Source of the DNA: Aquisalinus sp.
GTDB taxonomy: Bacteria; Pseudomonadota; Alphaproteobacteria; Caulobacterales; Parvularculaceae
Length of the DNA: 50,723 nucleotides
Assembly: GCA_022763115.1 (NCBI GenBank)
Contig: JALEGJ010000067.1
Span: forward strand, 1 to 50,723
Direction: 5' to 3'
The position numbers and the translations under genes were made by a program. The first letter of the stretch is position 1. Every line of letters starts with the position of its first letter. The notes beneath the pieces are model-generated. The model was given only the letters and a program-made list of their open reading frames with translations. It ran no database searches and had not been told where the DNA came from. Below are positions 32,994-42,917 of this stretch, piece by piece.

Positions 32994-34253
32994 ATGTCCA
33001 GTGTGGCTGACATTGTTGAGTTGCAGGAAGAGCGGTCAAAACGTGCTCCGCTGACGGATGAAGAGTTTCAGACCGCAGGCGCGATGCTGAAAGCAGCCCG
33101 GGAGGCCGCGGGGCACTCTCTGGAAGATGCCCATGATGCAACCAATGTCCGGGCAGATTATCTTGAGGCCATCGAGGAGATGGACATCTCGCGATTGCCT
33201 ATCGCCGCCTATACAACAGGTTTCGTCAAGGCCTACGCCCAGTTTCTGGAGTTACCGGATGAGGCTCTGGTGGCGCGTTTTCGAAAGGAAGCCGGCTATG
33301 TCGCCGGCGCTGCCGTTGCCCCTGAAGTGCCAGCCACGTCACGTGAAGATATTTCTGCCGGTCGTGAGTTGTCCTTGCTGGCAGTTGTCGCGATCCTTTT
33401 CTTTGTGATCTGGGTCGCATTTCAGATCACAAGACCGCCAGCAGATACTGGCCCTGTGGCTGTAGAGGGCACACCTTTGCAACAACGTCCGGCAGAGCAG
33501 CTGACAGAGCCGACATATACTGTCGCTAATGAAGCCTCTGATGACGTAGCAATCACGGATGACAGCGAAACAGCTGCGGAACCTTCCGTCAATGTCGCAA
33601 CAGCTTCCGCAGATACCGCAGAGGCATTGGAAGGGGTATTGCAAGCCCCGGCGGATGACGTTGGTGCGAGCGTACTGACTGAAGCGCCTGCTGCGCAGGA
33701 GGGTGACCTAGCTACAGTGATAGCTGATGAGCCAGCAGCAAGTGACGCGCAGGACCTTAATACAGCACAGCTTGAAGCCTTAACCGACACTGATGGTGCT
33801 ACGGACGTGGCTGCTGTTTTGACAGAATTGCCTCTGGCGGAAACCTTCCCTCTTGAGGTCACGCCCGAGCAAAATGCTGAAAGACCAGCTACTGCAGAGG
33901 AGTCACTTGCCACACCGGTTGTCGAACAACCTCAGCCTGCGGTGACATCTGAACCGGTAACACCACTGGAGCCTGTGCTGACAGAGGCTGTTCGTCTGTC
34001 ATCGGTCTCCCCGGTTTATCCCAGCAGGTGTCAGCGCCGGGCAGATGGTACCGAGCGTGTGACCGTGATGTTCGATATCGACAGCCGTGGCCGTCCCGTG
34101 AATCAGCGTGTGAGCCAGTCCAGCAACAGCTGTTTCAATGGTGCTTCCTTGAGCGCGATTGACCGCTGGACCTTCCAGCCTGCGACCAGAGATGGCGCGC
34201 CTGTACCGGTCTTCGGGCAAACCACGACCTTCGTCTATAATCTCCCTGAGTAG
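32994..34253 (+). CDS. RodZ-like HTH / transmembrane / TonB C-terminal hybrid protein
   Basis: The 419-residue product combines three parts. Residues 28-100 form a RodZ/HTH_25-type helix-turn-helix (G-A-M-L-K-A-A-R-E-A-A-G-H-S-L-E-D then Y-L-E-A-I-E ... Y-T-T-G-F-V-K-A-Y-A). A membrane helix spans about 126-145. A long acidic Ala/Glu/Thr-rich periplasmic linker (147-330) leads to a TonB C-terminal domain (about 332-419: S-P-V-Y-P-S-R-C-Q-R-R-A, A-I-D-R-W-T-F-Q-P, dG-x-P-V). Two cysteines in that domain could form a disulfide. RodZ N-termini bind MreB at the inner membrane; TonB ends contact outer-membrane receptors or envelope partners. It sits between ptsP and ispG, where a plain RodZ-like gene is often found in this class. 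No exbB or exbD is adjacent. Confidence 0.85.
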   Translation: MSSVADIVELQEERSKRAPLTDEEFQTAGAMLKAAREAAGHSLEDAHDATNVRADYLEAIEEMDISRLPIAAYTTGFVKAYAQFLELPDEALVARFRKEAGYVAGAAVAPEVPATSREDISAGRELSLLAVVAILFFVIWVAFQITRPPADTGPVAVEGTPLQQRPAEQLTEPTYTVANEASDDVAITDDSETAAEPSVNVATASADTAEALEGVLQAPADDVGASVLTEAPAAQEGDLATVIADEPAASDAQDLNTAQLEALTDTDGATDVAAVLTELPLAETFPLEVTPEQNAERPATAEESLATPVVEQPQPAVTSEPVTPLEPVLTEAVRLSSVSPVYPSRCQRRADGTERVTVMFDIDSRGRPVNQRVSQSSNSCFNGASLSAIDRWTFQPATRDGAPVPVFGQTTTFVYNLPE

Positions 34254-34269
34254 GCGGCTCGGAAGCCGC
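34254..34269. repeat. inverted repeat immediately after the RodZ/TonB stop
   Basis: GCGGCT (34254-34259) pairs with AGCCGC (34264-34269) around a 4-base loop, starting right after the TAG. No T run follows, so it may be only an mRNA-stabilising stem before ispG rather than a terminator. Confidence 0.35.
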
Positions 34270-34334
34270 ACGAGGTGCTCTTGACAGGGCTGTGAAATGA
34301 TTACACCTGCTTATCAGATATGCGAAGGTGAGAC

Positions 34335-35453
34335 ATGAGCGTAAGACCCTGGAGAGATATTGAGAGGCGCAAATGCCGTCAGATTATGGTCGGCAATGTG
34401 CCTGTTGGCGGGGACGCCCCCATAACCGTTCAGTCGATGACAAATACCCTCACTTCCGATGCGACTGCTACATTGAAGCAGGTTGAGGAGATTGCCGAGG
34501 CAGGCGGTGACATTGTTCGGGTTTCCTGCCCTGATGAGGCTTCAACGGCGGCGATGAAGGAAATCTGTGCTCAGTCACCAGTGCCAATCGTAGCGGATAT
34601 TCATTTTCATTATAAACGCGGCATCGAAGCAGCCGAGGCCGGGGCGGCTTGCCTTCGCATCAATCCTGGAAATATCGGCTCGGAAGATCGAGTCAAGGAA
34701 GTCATCAGAGCTGCGAAGGACAATGGCTGCTCCATGCGGATCGGGGTCAATGGTGGATCTCTCGAACGGCATCTGCTGGAGAAATATGGAGAGCCGTGCC
34801 CTGAGGCAATGGTTGAAAGTGCGCTCGATCATGCTCGAATCCTTCAGGACAATGACTTTCATGAGTTCAAGATATCAGTCAAAGCCTCGGACCTGTTCCT
34901 CACGGTCGCGGCATATCAGGGACTGGCGGATGCTATAGATTGTCCGTTGCATCTGGGCGTGACGGAAGCGGGCGGTGCGCGTATCGGGTCAATCAAGTCA
35001 GCGGTGGGGCTAGGTTCCCTTTTGTGGGCGGGCATCGGGGACACGATCCGTATTTCCCTGTCAGCGGACCCTGTTGAAGAAATCAAGGTGGGGTACGATT
35101 TGCTGAAAAGCCTCGGCCTGCGCCATCGCGGTGTCAATATTATCTCTTGCCCATCCTGTGCGAGACAGGGGTTCGAAGTCATCAAGACAGTTGAAATCCT
35201 CGAAGAACGCTTGGCGCATATTGCCACGCCCATGTCGCTCTCAATCATCGGTTGCGTCGTGAACGGTCCTGGTGAGGCGCGTGAAACCGATATTGGTTTT
35301 ACTGGTGGCGGCGCCGAATCCGGTATGGTCTATATTGCCGGCTTGCCCGATCATAAAATGTCGAATGACAAAATGGTCGATCATATCGTCGAATTGGTCG
35401 AGGAAAAGGCGGCACAGATAGAAGCAGCCAGGAATTTGAATGCGGCTGAGTAA
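34335..35453 (+). CDS. ispG: 4-hydroxy-3-methylbut-2-enyl diphosphate synthase (flavodoxin)
   Basis: The 372-residue IspG (GcpE) reduces MEcPP to HMBPP in the non-mevalonate isoprenoid pathway with a [4Fe-4S] cluster. The N-terminal barrel has V-Q-S-M-T-N-T and V-A-D-I-H-F-H-Y; the C-terminal cluster domain has [11 protein letters not shown] and [11 protein letters not shown], giving the three cysteine ligands and the glutamate. Length is typical of the bacterial two-domain form. An AAGGTGAG site precedes the ATG. prfA follows after 23 bases; the hisS gene often found between them in this class is missing here. Confidence 0.96.
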   Translation: MSVRPWRDIERRKCRQIMVGNVPVGGDAPITVQSMTNTLTSDATATLKQVEEIAEAGGDIVRVSCPDEASTAAMKEICAQSPVPIVADIHFHYKRGIEAAEAGAACLRINPGNIGSEDRVKEVIRAAKDNGCSMRIGVNGGSLERHLLEKYGEPCPEAMVESALDHARILQDNDFHEFKISVKASDLFLTVAAYQGLADAIDCPLHLGVTEAGGARIGSIKSAVGLGSLLWAGIGDTIRISLSADPVEEIKVGYDLLKSLGLRHRGVNIISCPSCARQGFEVIKTVEILEERLAHIATPMSLSIIGCVVNGPGEARETDIGFTGGGAESGMVYIAGLPDHKMSNDKMVDHIVELVEEKAAQIEAARNLNAAE

Positions 35454-35476
35454 CCTGAAAAAGAAGTAGTACAGTT

Positions 35477-36556
35477 TTGATTCCTCAGGAGAAACTCGAC
35501 AGTCTCATCGCGCGCTTTGAGGCGATAGAAAAGTCAATGGAGACCGAAACGGACGCCGAAGAAATTGTGCGTCTGTCAAAAGAGCATGCCGAGCTGCGCC
35601 CTGTTGTGGAAGCAGGTCGGGAACTTACCGATGCCCGACGCCAGCTGGACGAATTGGTAGAGCTCTCCGGGTCAGATGATCCGGAAATGGCTGAAATGGC
35701 AGCAGAGGAACTGGAAGAACTGAAAGCGCGTATTCCTGAAATCGAACACGCTCTGCAGATCATGCTGTTGCCGCGCGACAAGGCAGACCGCTCTGCCAGC
35801 GTCATTATTGAGGTTCGTGCTGGAACCGGCGGAGATGAAGCAGCTCTTTTTGCGGGTGATCTGTTCCGAATGTATCAGCGCTACACACAGATCAATGGCT
35901 GGAAAATGGAGGTTCTGTCTGCATCCGAGTCAGATGTGGGCGGCTACAAGGAAGTGCAGGCCAGCGTTACAGGAGATGGTGTCTTTGCACGTCTGAAATT
36001 TGAATCGGGCGTGCATCGTGTGCAACGGGTGCCGGAAACAGAGACGCAAGGCCGTGTTCATACTTCCGCAGCAACAGTTGCTGTTCTGCCAGAGCCGGAA
36101 GAAGTTGATATTGAGATTAATGAAAGTGATCTGCGTGTTGATGTTTTTCGGGCGTCCGGTCCCGGCGGCCAGTCTGTGAACACAACAGACAGCGCGGTGC
36201 GTATCACGCACTTGCCGACAGGACTAGTTGTGTCGCAGCAGGACGAAAAATCCCAGCACAAGAACCGCGCAAAGGCCATGAAAGTGCTTCGGGCACGCCT
36301 TTATGAGGCAGAGCGAGCGCGGGCTGATGCAGAGCGCGCAGCCGAACGCAAAGGTCAGGTCGGCTCGGGTGATCGTTCCGAACGTATACGCACCTATAAC
36401 TTCCCTCAAAGCCGTGTGACGGATCACCGCATCAATCTGACGCTGTACAAGCTGGATAAGGTGATAGCCGGTGAGGCGCTGGATGAGCTGGTTGATGCAC
36501 TGATTACACAGGACCAGGCAGACAGGCTGGCGGCCATCGAAACCGAAGGAACCTGA
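35477..36556 (+). CDS. prfA: peptide chain release factor 1
   Basis: The 359-residue RF1 reads UAA and UAG stop codons. The codon-recognition region is in the middle domain, and the ribosomal catalytic motif is G-G-Q in [14 protein letters not shown], where the Gln is methylated by the downstream PrmC. The RF1-type [15 protein letters not shown] block is intact. The only in-frame start is TTG at 35477, so initiation is probably weak or tuned. prmC begins 3 bases after the stop, placing the factor and its modifying enzyme in one unit. Confidence 0.95.
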   Translation: MIPQEKLDSLIARFEAIEKSMETETDAEEIVRLSKEHAELRPVVEAGRELTDARRQLDELVELSGSDDPEMAEMAAEELEELKARIPEIEHALQIMLLPRDKADRSASVIIEVRAGTGGDEAALFAGDLFRMYQRYTQINGWKMEVLSASESDVGGYKEVQASVTGDGVFARLKFESGVHRVQRVPETETQGRVHTSAATVAVLPEPEEVDIEINESDLRVDVFRASGPGGQSVNTTDSAVRITHLPTGLVVSQQDEKSQHKNRAKAMKVLRARLYEAERARADAERAAERKGQVGSGDRSERIRTYNFPQSRVTDHRINLTLYKLDKVIAGEALDELVDALITQDQADRLAAIETEGT

Positions 36557-36559
36557 TCT

Positions 36560-37420
36560 GTGAGCGTCAGTGCCGGGGTTGAGGCTGCAACAGCCTTGCG
36601 CAGCATCAAAAAGGCGCATCCGTCATTATCACGTCTTGATGTCCGTATATTGCTTTTGCATTGTCTCAATATATCGCTTGAGCAATTCATTGCTGAACCG
36701 GCCCTCAGCCTTGATGCATTGCAGGCTGACCAGTTGAACAATCTGATTGCCCGACGGTTGAAGGGTGAACCGATATCCCAACTGATCGGCCAGAAAGAAT
36801 TCTGGGGTCTCCCTTTTAAGGTGACCAGCGACGTACTCACGCCGAGGCCAGACAGTGAAACATTGATTGAGCTGGCGCTCGAGATATTCGCGGACAAGCC
36901 GCCAGCGCATATTCTTGATCTAGGCACGGGTTCCGGATGCCTACTGGCTGCTTTGCTCAACGAGTTCCTGGAGGCGACCGGGGTTGCAGTGGATATCAGT
37001 GCAGATGCACTGGCGCTCGCAGAGGCGAATTTCGAAGCGCTGGATATTGGTGAACGCATAAAAACTCATTGCACCGACTTCGCCGCTTTCAATTCTGGCA
37101 CTTTTGATCTGGTAGTTTCAAATCCGCCTTATATAGCGGAGCATGATCGTTATGACTTGTCTGCCGATGTAAGAGATTTCGAGCCTGCCGCAGCATTATT
37201 TGCTGGCGACGGCTACGATGCTTACCGCAAACTGGCGAAGCAGGTGCCATCCTTGCTCAACCCGGGTGGGGTTGTGATACTGGAAGTCGGGCAGGGCCAG
37301 GCAGGGCGTGTTCTGACGATGTTTGAACAGTCATTTCGGGAGAAGGGGGTGAACGCAACATCTCTTGTGAAGCCTGATCTTGCTGGCATTGAGCGTGCCA
37401 TTGCGTTGAAACGGCCATAA
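36560..37420 (+). CDS. prmC: release factor glutamine methyltransferase PrmC
   Basis: A 286-residue PrmC (HemK) that N5-methylates the glutamine of the GGQ motif in RF1 and RF2. The N-terminal helical domain is followed by L-T-P-R-P-D-S-E-T-L, the SAM-binding I-L-D-L-G-T-G-S-G-C-L-L-A and the catalytic N-P-P-Y in V-V-S-N-P-P-Y-I-A-E. The start is GTG at 36560, just after the prfA stop, so translation is coupled. Function is secure from the motif set and the neighbour. Confidence 0.95.
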   Translation: MSVSAGVEAATALRSIKKAHPSLSRLDVRILLLHCLNISLEQFIAEPALSLDALQADQLNNLIARRLKGEPISQLIGQKEFWGLPFKVTSDVLTPRPDSETLIELALEIFADKPPAHILDLGTGSGCLLAALLNEFLEATGVAVDISADALALAEANFEALDIGERIKTHCTDFAAFNSGTFDLVVSNPPYIAEHDRYDLSADVRDFEPAAALFAGDGYDAYRKLAKQVPSLLNPGGVVILEVGQGQAGRVLTMFEQSFREKGVNATSLVKPDLAGIERAIALKRP

Positions 37421-37461
37421 AAAAGTGTTTGAAAAGCAAAAAGATATGCTTCATAAAGGTG

Positions 37462-37481
37462 GTGAAAACAAGAGTTTTCAC
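37462..37481. repeat. perfect 8-4-8 inverted repeat downstream of prmC
   Basis: GTGAAAAC (37462-37469) and GTTTTCAC (37474-37481) flank AAGA. It lies 42 bases after the prmC stop within a 264-base gap before the DUF4167 gene. The lack of a clear T run argues against a strong terminator; an operator is possible. I see nothing else in this gap. Confidence 0.5.
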
Positions 37482-37684
37482 AACGCTTTTACCTCTACAT
37501 GCAACGGATCGTCATGAAGACCAGTTCTCACGCCGATCAGATTGTTGAGTGGCTGACGTGAGTCAGGAAAGGGCACAGTAATAACTGGCGATAGCTGCAG
37601 GCGCAGCATACATAAAACTTTCAGCCAATCAGTATGCGAACTTATGCGCGTGATTTGGTGTAGGACTGACAAGGACAAACTGAT

Positions 37685-38197
37685 ATGGCGCAAAACATGA
37701 AGCGCGGGCGCAATCAGCGCAGAAGAACCGGCTCAAACGTCAACCGGGCATTTGATTCTACCGGGCCTGACGTTAAAATTCGTGGCACAGCCCTGCAGAT
37801 CCACGACAAGTATCAGGCACTGGCTCGTGACGCTGCCTCATCTGGTGACCGTATTCGCGCAGAAAGCCTTTTGCAACATGCTGAGCACTACCATCGTATG
37901 CTGAAGGCAATGCAGCCTCCACAACAGCCACAGCAAAATCAGCAGGATCCGTCAGACGAACCGCAACCTGATGTGGCTGAAAGCAATAACGACAAACAAT
38001 CTGCCTCTTCCGCCGACGACAAACTTCATGAACCAGCTGACAGTACCTCGGAAAATACTTCCGATACAGAAGCCTCACAGGAAGAGGAAAAGACACGTCG
38101 ACCGCGCCGCCGCCGTGCACCACGCAAGACCACTGAAGATTCTGATAGTGCTCAAGAGGAAGCATCTCAGGAAAAGGCTGAAGTTGCCGCAGAATAG
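37685..38197 (+). CDS. DUF4167 family RNA-binding-like protein
   Basis: A 170-residue alphaproteobacterial DUF4167 protein. The N-terminal basic R-G-R-N-Q-R-R-R-T-G-S-N-V-N-R and the conserved G-T-A-L-Q-I-H-D-K-Y-Q-A-L-A-R-D-A ... A-E-S-L-L-Q-H-A-E-H-Y-H-R block (up to about residue 75) define the family. The rest is low-complexity: Gln/Pro runs, an acidic Ser/Glu/Asp stretch and a basic R-R-P-R-R-R-R-A-P segment near residue 140. Such composition suggests nucleic-acid or ribosome association, but function is unknown. Its place after prfA-prmC and before clpB is conserved in the class. Confidence 0.9.
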   Translation: MAQNMKRGRNQRRRTGSNVNRAFDSTGPDVKIRGTALQIHDKYQALARDAASSGDRIRAESLLQHAEHYHRMLKAMQPPQQPQQNQQDPSDEPQPDVAESNNDKQSASSADDKLHEPADSTSENTSDTEASQEEEKTRRPRRRRAPRKTTEDSDSAQEEASQEKAEVAAE

Positions 38198-38285
38198 GCA
38201 AGGCGTAGATATCTGTTACTGCGTCTTTTGGTTGCTGACAGGGGCCGTTTTGGCAAAGTATGTCTCCAGATAACAGGAGATAATC

Positions 38286-39080
38286 ATGGCTGGAATTACA
38301 GATACACTCTTCAATCTCGAAGGAAAAAACGCGATTGTAACAGGCGCGTCGCGTGGCATTGGCGAAGCGATTGCACGCCGCTTTGCACAACATGGTGCAA
38401 ATGTCGTTGTCTCCAGCCGCAAGGTTGATAGCTGTCAGGATGTTGCGAATTCAATTAACAAGACTGAAGGGCGTGAAGCGGCACATGCTGTTGCCTGTAA
38501 TATTTCCCACAAGGAACATTTACAGGGGCTGGTTGACGCGACGAATGAGAAATTTGGTGATGTTGACATCCTGATTTGCAATGCAGCCGTCAACCCTTCC
38601 TTTGGACCGTCAAAGGATATTACGGAGGAGGCGATTGACAAGATTTTTGCCTGCAACATCAAGGCAAATCACTTTCTGGCGCACATGGTTTTGCCCCAGA
38701 TGCAAGCCAAAAAAGACGGCGCTATCGTTATCATCTCGTCGATAGGCGGTTTTCTCGGCAGTCCGACAATCGGTACGTATGGTATTTCCAAGGCGGCGGA
38801 TATGCAGTTGGCGCGCAACCTCGCAGTTGAATATGGTAAAGACAATATACGGATCAACTGTATCTGTCCGGGCATCGTCAAAACCTATTTTGCCGAGGCC
38901 CTCTGGAAAGACCCCAAGACAGAAGAATTTATAGCTGGCCAATTGCCGATGCGTCGCTTCGGAGAGCCAGACGATATCGCAGGTGCCGCCGTTTTCCTTG
39001 CATCTCCGGCAGGAGCCTGGATGACTGGCCAGCATATGGCAATAGATGGCGGTACGCTGATCGGTATTGGTGCTCTTTAA
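38286..39080 (+). CDS. short-chain dehydrogenase/reductase
   Basis: A 264-residue classical SDR with the cofactor loop T-G-A-S-R-G-I-G-E-A, the N-A-A motif in I-C-N-A-A-V-N-P, the catalytic Ser in I-I-S-S-I-G-G and Tyr-x-x-x-Lys in Y-G-I-S-K-A-A, and a C-terminal G-x-x-x-x-I-D-G-G. NADP preference is suggested by Ser-Arg after the second strand (V-S-S-R-K). The substrate cannot be assigned. It resembles the DHRS4-like/acyl-reductase group used in fatty acid or carbonyl metabolism. AGGAG precedes the ATG. Its stop codon interlocks with that of the convergent gene. Confidence 0.9.
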   Translation: MAGITDTLFNLEGKNAIVTGASRGIGEAIARRFAQHGANVVVSSRKVDSCQDVANSINKTEGREAAHAVACNISHKEHLQGLVDATNEKFGDVDILICNAAVNPSFGPSKDITEEAIDKIFACNIKANHFLAHMVLPQMQAKKDGAIVIISSIGGFLGSPTIGTYGISKAADMQLARNLAVEYGKDNIRINCICPGIVKTYFAEALWKDPKTEEFIAGQLPMRRFGEPDDIAGAAVFLASPAGAWMTGQHMAIDGGTLIGIGAL

Positions 39081-40069
39081 CTGGCTGCGGCTGCGGCACC
39101 TGCCGTACTGGCGGTAATGACTGCAACCATAGCGGCTTGCTCCTGCATGGCGATATATGCTTGCAGGGCCGTAATCACTGTCGTGAAGCCAGCCAAATTG
39201 CCATCATCACTTGCTGTGTCGCGCAGGCTGATAACACGGCTCATATTCGTGAAGTTCATCGCCAGGGCACCTGCATTGGACGACCTGAAAGGCCCTTCCT
39301 TGAGGTGTTGACGGACTTCATCAACCTCCGCTGCGAAAGCCTCCGGTGTTATGTCGGTCAGGCTGGCCACAGCCAGCGAAGTGGTGCGACGGCCAGCTGT
39401 ATGCATTTTTCGTGTGCGGAATGCTTGATAGGCATCCGTTAGCCAGCGACTCGTTTCCTGATGACCGGTTTGGCGCAGTGTAGCAATCAGGGAGGTTGAC
39501 ATTCTGTACTGAGAAGGAAACTTCTCCTGTCTCAGAGTGTCAAAAATAATGGCACCATCTGTTGCCGCGCCTGAACGGTGATGGATCGCAAGCGAAAGTG
39601 CCGGCAGGGTGAGTGGCCCGACATGCCAGAAATATGCATCTTTCAACATGTCAAAAGACATTTTCACCGTGCTCAGAACACTGCGGTCAATGGAGCCGCG
39701 CCCGGCGAAGTATAGCGTTATCAGGCTCGCACCTTCATAAGGTGATGTGCGTCTGAGTTTCAGATCCTTCCAGGACTGGCGTGCCGCAGAAATGTCGGTG
39801 ACAAACTTTTCCGCATCCATGTCTTCGGTCAAAAGTGATGCAGCAACGGCGTAACGTGTCGAAGAGCGCAGAAAATACAGTTTGGCATTGTTCTTCTTCA
39901 GAAACGCTGCCGTGTCGCGCAACCGGGTATAGTCCACGGGCCCTTGCAATGCAGCCGGTAACAGCGCCAATGCGACAGCATCGCGCATCGGACCGGCGCT
40001 CCCCCATTTCAGTTCCGTCTTGATAGCCTGTCTGAGTGACTGGAATGTGTCGAAATGTGTACGGTTCAT
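39077..40069 (-). CDS. uncharacterised all-helical 330-residue protein
   Basis: I do not recognise this protein with confidence. It is 330 residues, soluble, without signal peptide, and appears mostly alpha-helical; a C-terminal Ala-rich helix (I-T-A-S-T-A-G-A-A-A-A-A-S) ends it. The layout (W-x-x-x-x-P-M-R-D-A-V-A-L-A-L-L at the start, then L-R-S-S-T-R-Y-A-V-A-A-S-L-L, paired helices after it) reminds me of the Firmicutes DUF4003 family, but that is from memory only. The ribosome site is excellent (AGGGAGG on the minus strand at 40074-40080), supporting ATG 40069. It is alone on its strand between the SDR and clpB and diverges from clpB, so it may share stress regulation with it. Confidence 0.75.
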   Translation of the reverse strand: MNRTHFDTFQSLRQAIKTELKWGSAGPMRDAVALALLPAALQGPVDYTRLRDTAAFLKKNNAKLYFLRSSTRYAVAASLLTEDMDAEKFVTDISAARQSWKDLKLRRTSPYEGASLITLYFAGRGSIDRSVLSTVKMSFDMLKDAYFWHVGPLTLPALSLAIHHRSGAATDGAIIFDTLRQEKFPSQYRMSTSLIATLRQTGHQETSRWLTDAYQAFRTRKMHTAGRRTTSLAVASLTDITPEAFAAEVDEVRQHLKEGPFRSSNAGALAMNFTNMSRVISLRDTASDDGNLAGFTTVITALQAYIAMQEQAAMVAVITASTAGAAAAAS

Positions 40070-40162
40070 AATGCCTCCCTTTATAACATATGGGTATCGC
40101 GGAATGCGATGAAAAGGGGATGGCGGTCAGATCAGAACAGAAACATAAGTGCAGAGAGGCTG

Positions 40163-40191
40163 CTTGAAAGACGGGGGGCGGCTCCCCATTT
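40163..40191 (+). promoter_or_regulatory. sigma32 (RpoH)-type heat-shock promoter of clpB
   Basis: CTTGAAAG begins at 40163 and CCCCATTT at 40184, with 15 bases between CTTGAA and CCCCAT, close to the RpoH consensus CTTGAAA/CCCCATnT. It lies 58 bases before the clpB ATG, as expected for this chaperone. Confidence 0.78.
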
Positions 40192-40248
40192 CCTTATCAG
40201 GCGTTGCCGTTCGGGACGCAAAATTTTGATGCTCAAAAGAGGTCACCT

Positions 40249-42900
40249 ATGAACTTTGATAATTATACGGATCGCGCACGCGGTCTCATTCAGGCCGCCC
40301 AGACGATTGCGCTGCGCGAAAGCCATCAGCAACTCACCCCGGAGCATGTTTTGAAAGCCTTGCTTGATGACAGGGAAGGGCTGAGTGCGAACCTTATTCG
40401 AGAGGCCGGGGGCAGGCCGGAACAGGCGCTGCAGGATGTAAACGCAGCGGTCGATACACTGCCGCGTGTGGATGGTGGTGGTGCCCAGATGATGTTGAGC
40501 CAGCAGGCCGCTAAAGCTTTTGCCCGTGCTGATGAAATCGCGAGCAAAGCCGGTGACTCCTATGTCACTGCAGAACGCCTGCTGATCGCACTGTCCATGG
40601 AAGGGAAGACTGCAGACTATCTAAAAGCTGCAGGTGTTACGCCGCAGAGCCTCAATGAAGCTGTTAATCGTATCCGCAAGGGCAGAACAGCTGATACCGC
40701 TACTGCGGAAGAGGGGTATGACGCACTGAAAAAATATGCGCGTGATCTTACAGAAGAAGCATTGAACGGACGTCTCGATCCGGTCATTGGTCGCGGTGAT
40801 GAGATACGCCGGACGATGGAGGTTTTGGCCCGACGCACAAAGAACAATCCGGTTCTGATTGGTGAGCCAGGCGTTGGCAAGACTGCTATTGTCGAAGGGT
40901 TGGCTCTCCGCATCGTCAATGGCGATGTGCCTGAGTCTCTTCGTAACAAGCGTTTGCTGTCGCTTGATATGGGCAGCCTGATTGCCGGGGCGAAATATCG
41001 CGGTGAATTTGAGGAACGCCTGAAGGCCGTGTTGCAGGAAGTGACGCAGGCAGAAGGCCAGATCATTCTCTTCATTGATGAGACCCACACCCTCGTCGGG
41101 GCCGGAAAGACGGATGGCGCGATGGATGCGTCCAACCTGTTGAAGCCTGCTTTGGCAAGAGGGGAGTTGCATTGTATCGGTGCTACGACACTTGATGAGT
41201 ATAGAAAGTATATCGAAAAGGATGCGGCCCTCGCGCGCCGTTTCCGTGCTGTCTATATTCAGGAACCAACCGTTGCCGACACGATCTCAATCCTTCGGGG
41301 GTTGAAAGAAAAATACGAACTGCATCACGGTGTTCGTATTTCGGACAGTGCGATCGTCTCCGCCGCGACACTTTCTAACCGCTATATCACAGACAGATTT
41401 TTGCCCGACAAGGCGATTGACCTTGTTGACGAAGCGTCCTCGCGGCTGCGCATGGAAGTGGATTCCAAGCCGGAAGAACTTGATGCGCTTGACCGTCAGA
41501 TCATCCAGATGAAGATCGAACGTGAAGCGCTCAAAAAGGAGACGGATGATGCTTCCAGCGATCGCCTTGAAAAACTCGAGAAAGAGTTGGCCGAACTGGA
41601 GCAGACATCTGCCGCGTTGACTGCGCGCTGGTCACGCGAGAAGCAGGCGTTGGCATCTGCCACGCAGGTGAAGGAAGCAATAGACCGTGCACGGCAGGAA
41701 CTGGTTGACGCAGAACGCAAGGGTGACCTTGCCCGCGCCTCCGAGATCAAATATGGCGAGTTGCCGGAGTTGGAGAAAAAACTTCAGGAGGCAGAACAGG
41801 TCGGTGACCAGGACACGCTGGTGCAGGAAGTAGTCGATGCAGAACATATCGCCGGTGTCGTCTCGAAATGGACGGGCGTACCTGTCGACAAGATGCTGGA
41901 AGGCGAGCGCGAGAAACTGCTTTCCATGGAGACTGCCTTGCATGACCGCGTCATCGGGCAGGAGGAAGCTGTAGCGGCTGTGTCCTCTGCTATCAGGCGC
42001 GCACGGGCAGGCTTGCAGGACCCGAACAGGCCGCTGGGGTCATTCCTGTTCCTTGGCCCGACAGGTGTTGGCAAAACCGAGTTGACGAAAGCGCTGGCGG
42101 AATTTTTATTCGATGATGATGCCGCTATCGCGCGTATTGACATGTCCGAGTTTATGGAGAAGCACTCTGTCGCGCGGCTCATCGGTGCACCTCCCGGTTA
42201 TGTTGGTTATGAAGAAGGCGGCGTGCTGACGGAAAAAGTCAGGCGGCGTCCGTATCAGGTCGTTCTGTTTGACGAAATTGAAAAAGCACATCCGGACGTA
42301 TTCAATGTGCTGTTGCAGGTTCTTGATGATGGCCGCCTGACAGACGGTCAGGGGCGCACAGTTGATTTCAAGAATACGCTTATCATCCTGACCTCCAATC
42401 TGGGCTCTGAATATCTGGCACAGCAACCGGACGGGCAGGACACGGATATGGTGCGCGATCAGGTGATGGGTGTCGTGAAATCCACGTTCCGGCCAGAATT
42501 TCTCAATCGACTGGACGAGATGATCCTCTTCCATCGTCTTCAGAAGTCACAGATGGGCAGCATTGTCGATATCCAGATTGCCCGATTGCAGAAGCTGCTG
42601 GCTGATCGCTCCATCACCCTGGAACTTGACGGGGCTGCGCGTGACTGGCTTGGTGAGGCAGGGTATGATCCCGCTTTCGGGGCACGTCCGCTGAAGCGGG
42701 TTATCCAGAAGAAAGTGCAAGACCCGTTGGCGGAGCTTTTGCTGGCTGGTGAAATTCGGGACGGTGAAGCCCTGAACCTCTCGGTCGAAGGCGATAGTCT
42801 GACCGTAAACGGTCGTGTGCTGACGGGCGGAAGTGCCTACGCACTGGGCGGCAACACGCCTGACATCAATAGTCCGGCAGGCTCGGCGCTGCTGAATTGA
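40249..42900 (+). CDS. clpB: ATP-dependent disaggregase ClpB
   Basis: The 883-residue ClpB works with DnaK to resolve protein aggregates. It has the Clp N domain (1-145), first AAA+ with Walker A G-E-P-G-V-G-K-T at 205-212, a coiled-coil middle domain (about 410-525) with charged repeats, and second AAA+ with G-P-T-G-V-G-K-T near 603 and the signature G-P-L-G-S-F-L-F. The pore segment [11 protein letters not shown] is present. Start ATG 40249 follows AGAGGT; the frame is open upstream to 40204 but [10 protein letters not shown] is the normal beginning. It ends with a Gly/Ala-rich tail. A heat-shock promoter lies upstream. Confidence 0.96.
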   Translation: MNFDNYTDRARGLIQAAQTIALRESHQQLTPEHVLKALLDDREGLSANLIREAGGRPEQALQDVNAAVDTLPRVDGGGAQMMLSQQAAKAFARADEIASKAGDSYVTAERLLIALSMEGKTADYLKAAGVTPQSLNEAVNRIRKGRTADTATAEEGYDALKKYARDLTEEALNGRLDPVIGRGDEIRRTMEVLARRTKNNPVLIGEPGVGKTAIVEGLALRIVNGDVPESLRNKRLLSLDMGSLIAGAKYRGEFEERLKAVLQEVTQAEGQIILFIDETHTLVGAGKTDGAMDASNLLKPALARGELHCIGATTLDEYRKYIEKDAALARRFRAVYIQEPTVADTISILRGLKEKYELHHGVRISDSAIVSAATLSNRYITDRFLPDKAIDLVDEASSRLRMEVDSKPEELDALDRQIIQMKIEREALKKETDDASSDRLEKLEKELAELEQTSAALTARWSREKQALASATQVKEAIDRARQELVDAERKGDLARASEIKYGELPELEKKLQEAEQVGDQDTLVQEVVDAEHIAGVVSKWTGVPVDKMLEGEREKLLSMETALHDRVIGQEEAVAAVSSAIRRARAGLQDPNRPLGSFLFLGPTGVGKTELTKALAEFLFDDDAAIARIDMSEFMEKHSVARLIGAPPGYVGYEEGGVLTEKVRRRPYQVVLFDEIEKAHPDVFNVLLQVLDDGRLTDGQGRTVDFKNTLIILTSNLGSEYLAQQPDGQDTDMVRDQVMGVVKSTFRPEFLNRLDEMILFHRLQKSQMGSIVDIQIARLQKLLADRSITLELDGAARDWLGEAGYDPAFGARPLKRVIQKKVQDPLAELLLAGEIRDGEALNLSVEGDSLTVNGRVLTGGSAYALGGNTPDINSPAGSALLN

Positions 42901-42917
42901 CGTTGAAAGGAGACAGC

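Noticed and set aside
34254-34269. Rho-independent terminator after the RodZ/TonB gene
   Set aside because: The hairpin has no T run, so I list it only as an inverted repeat.
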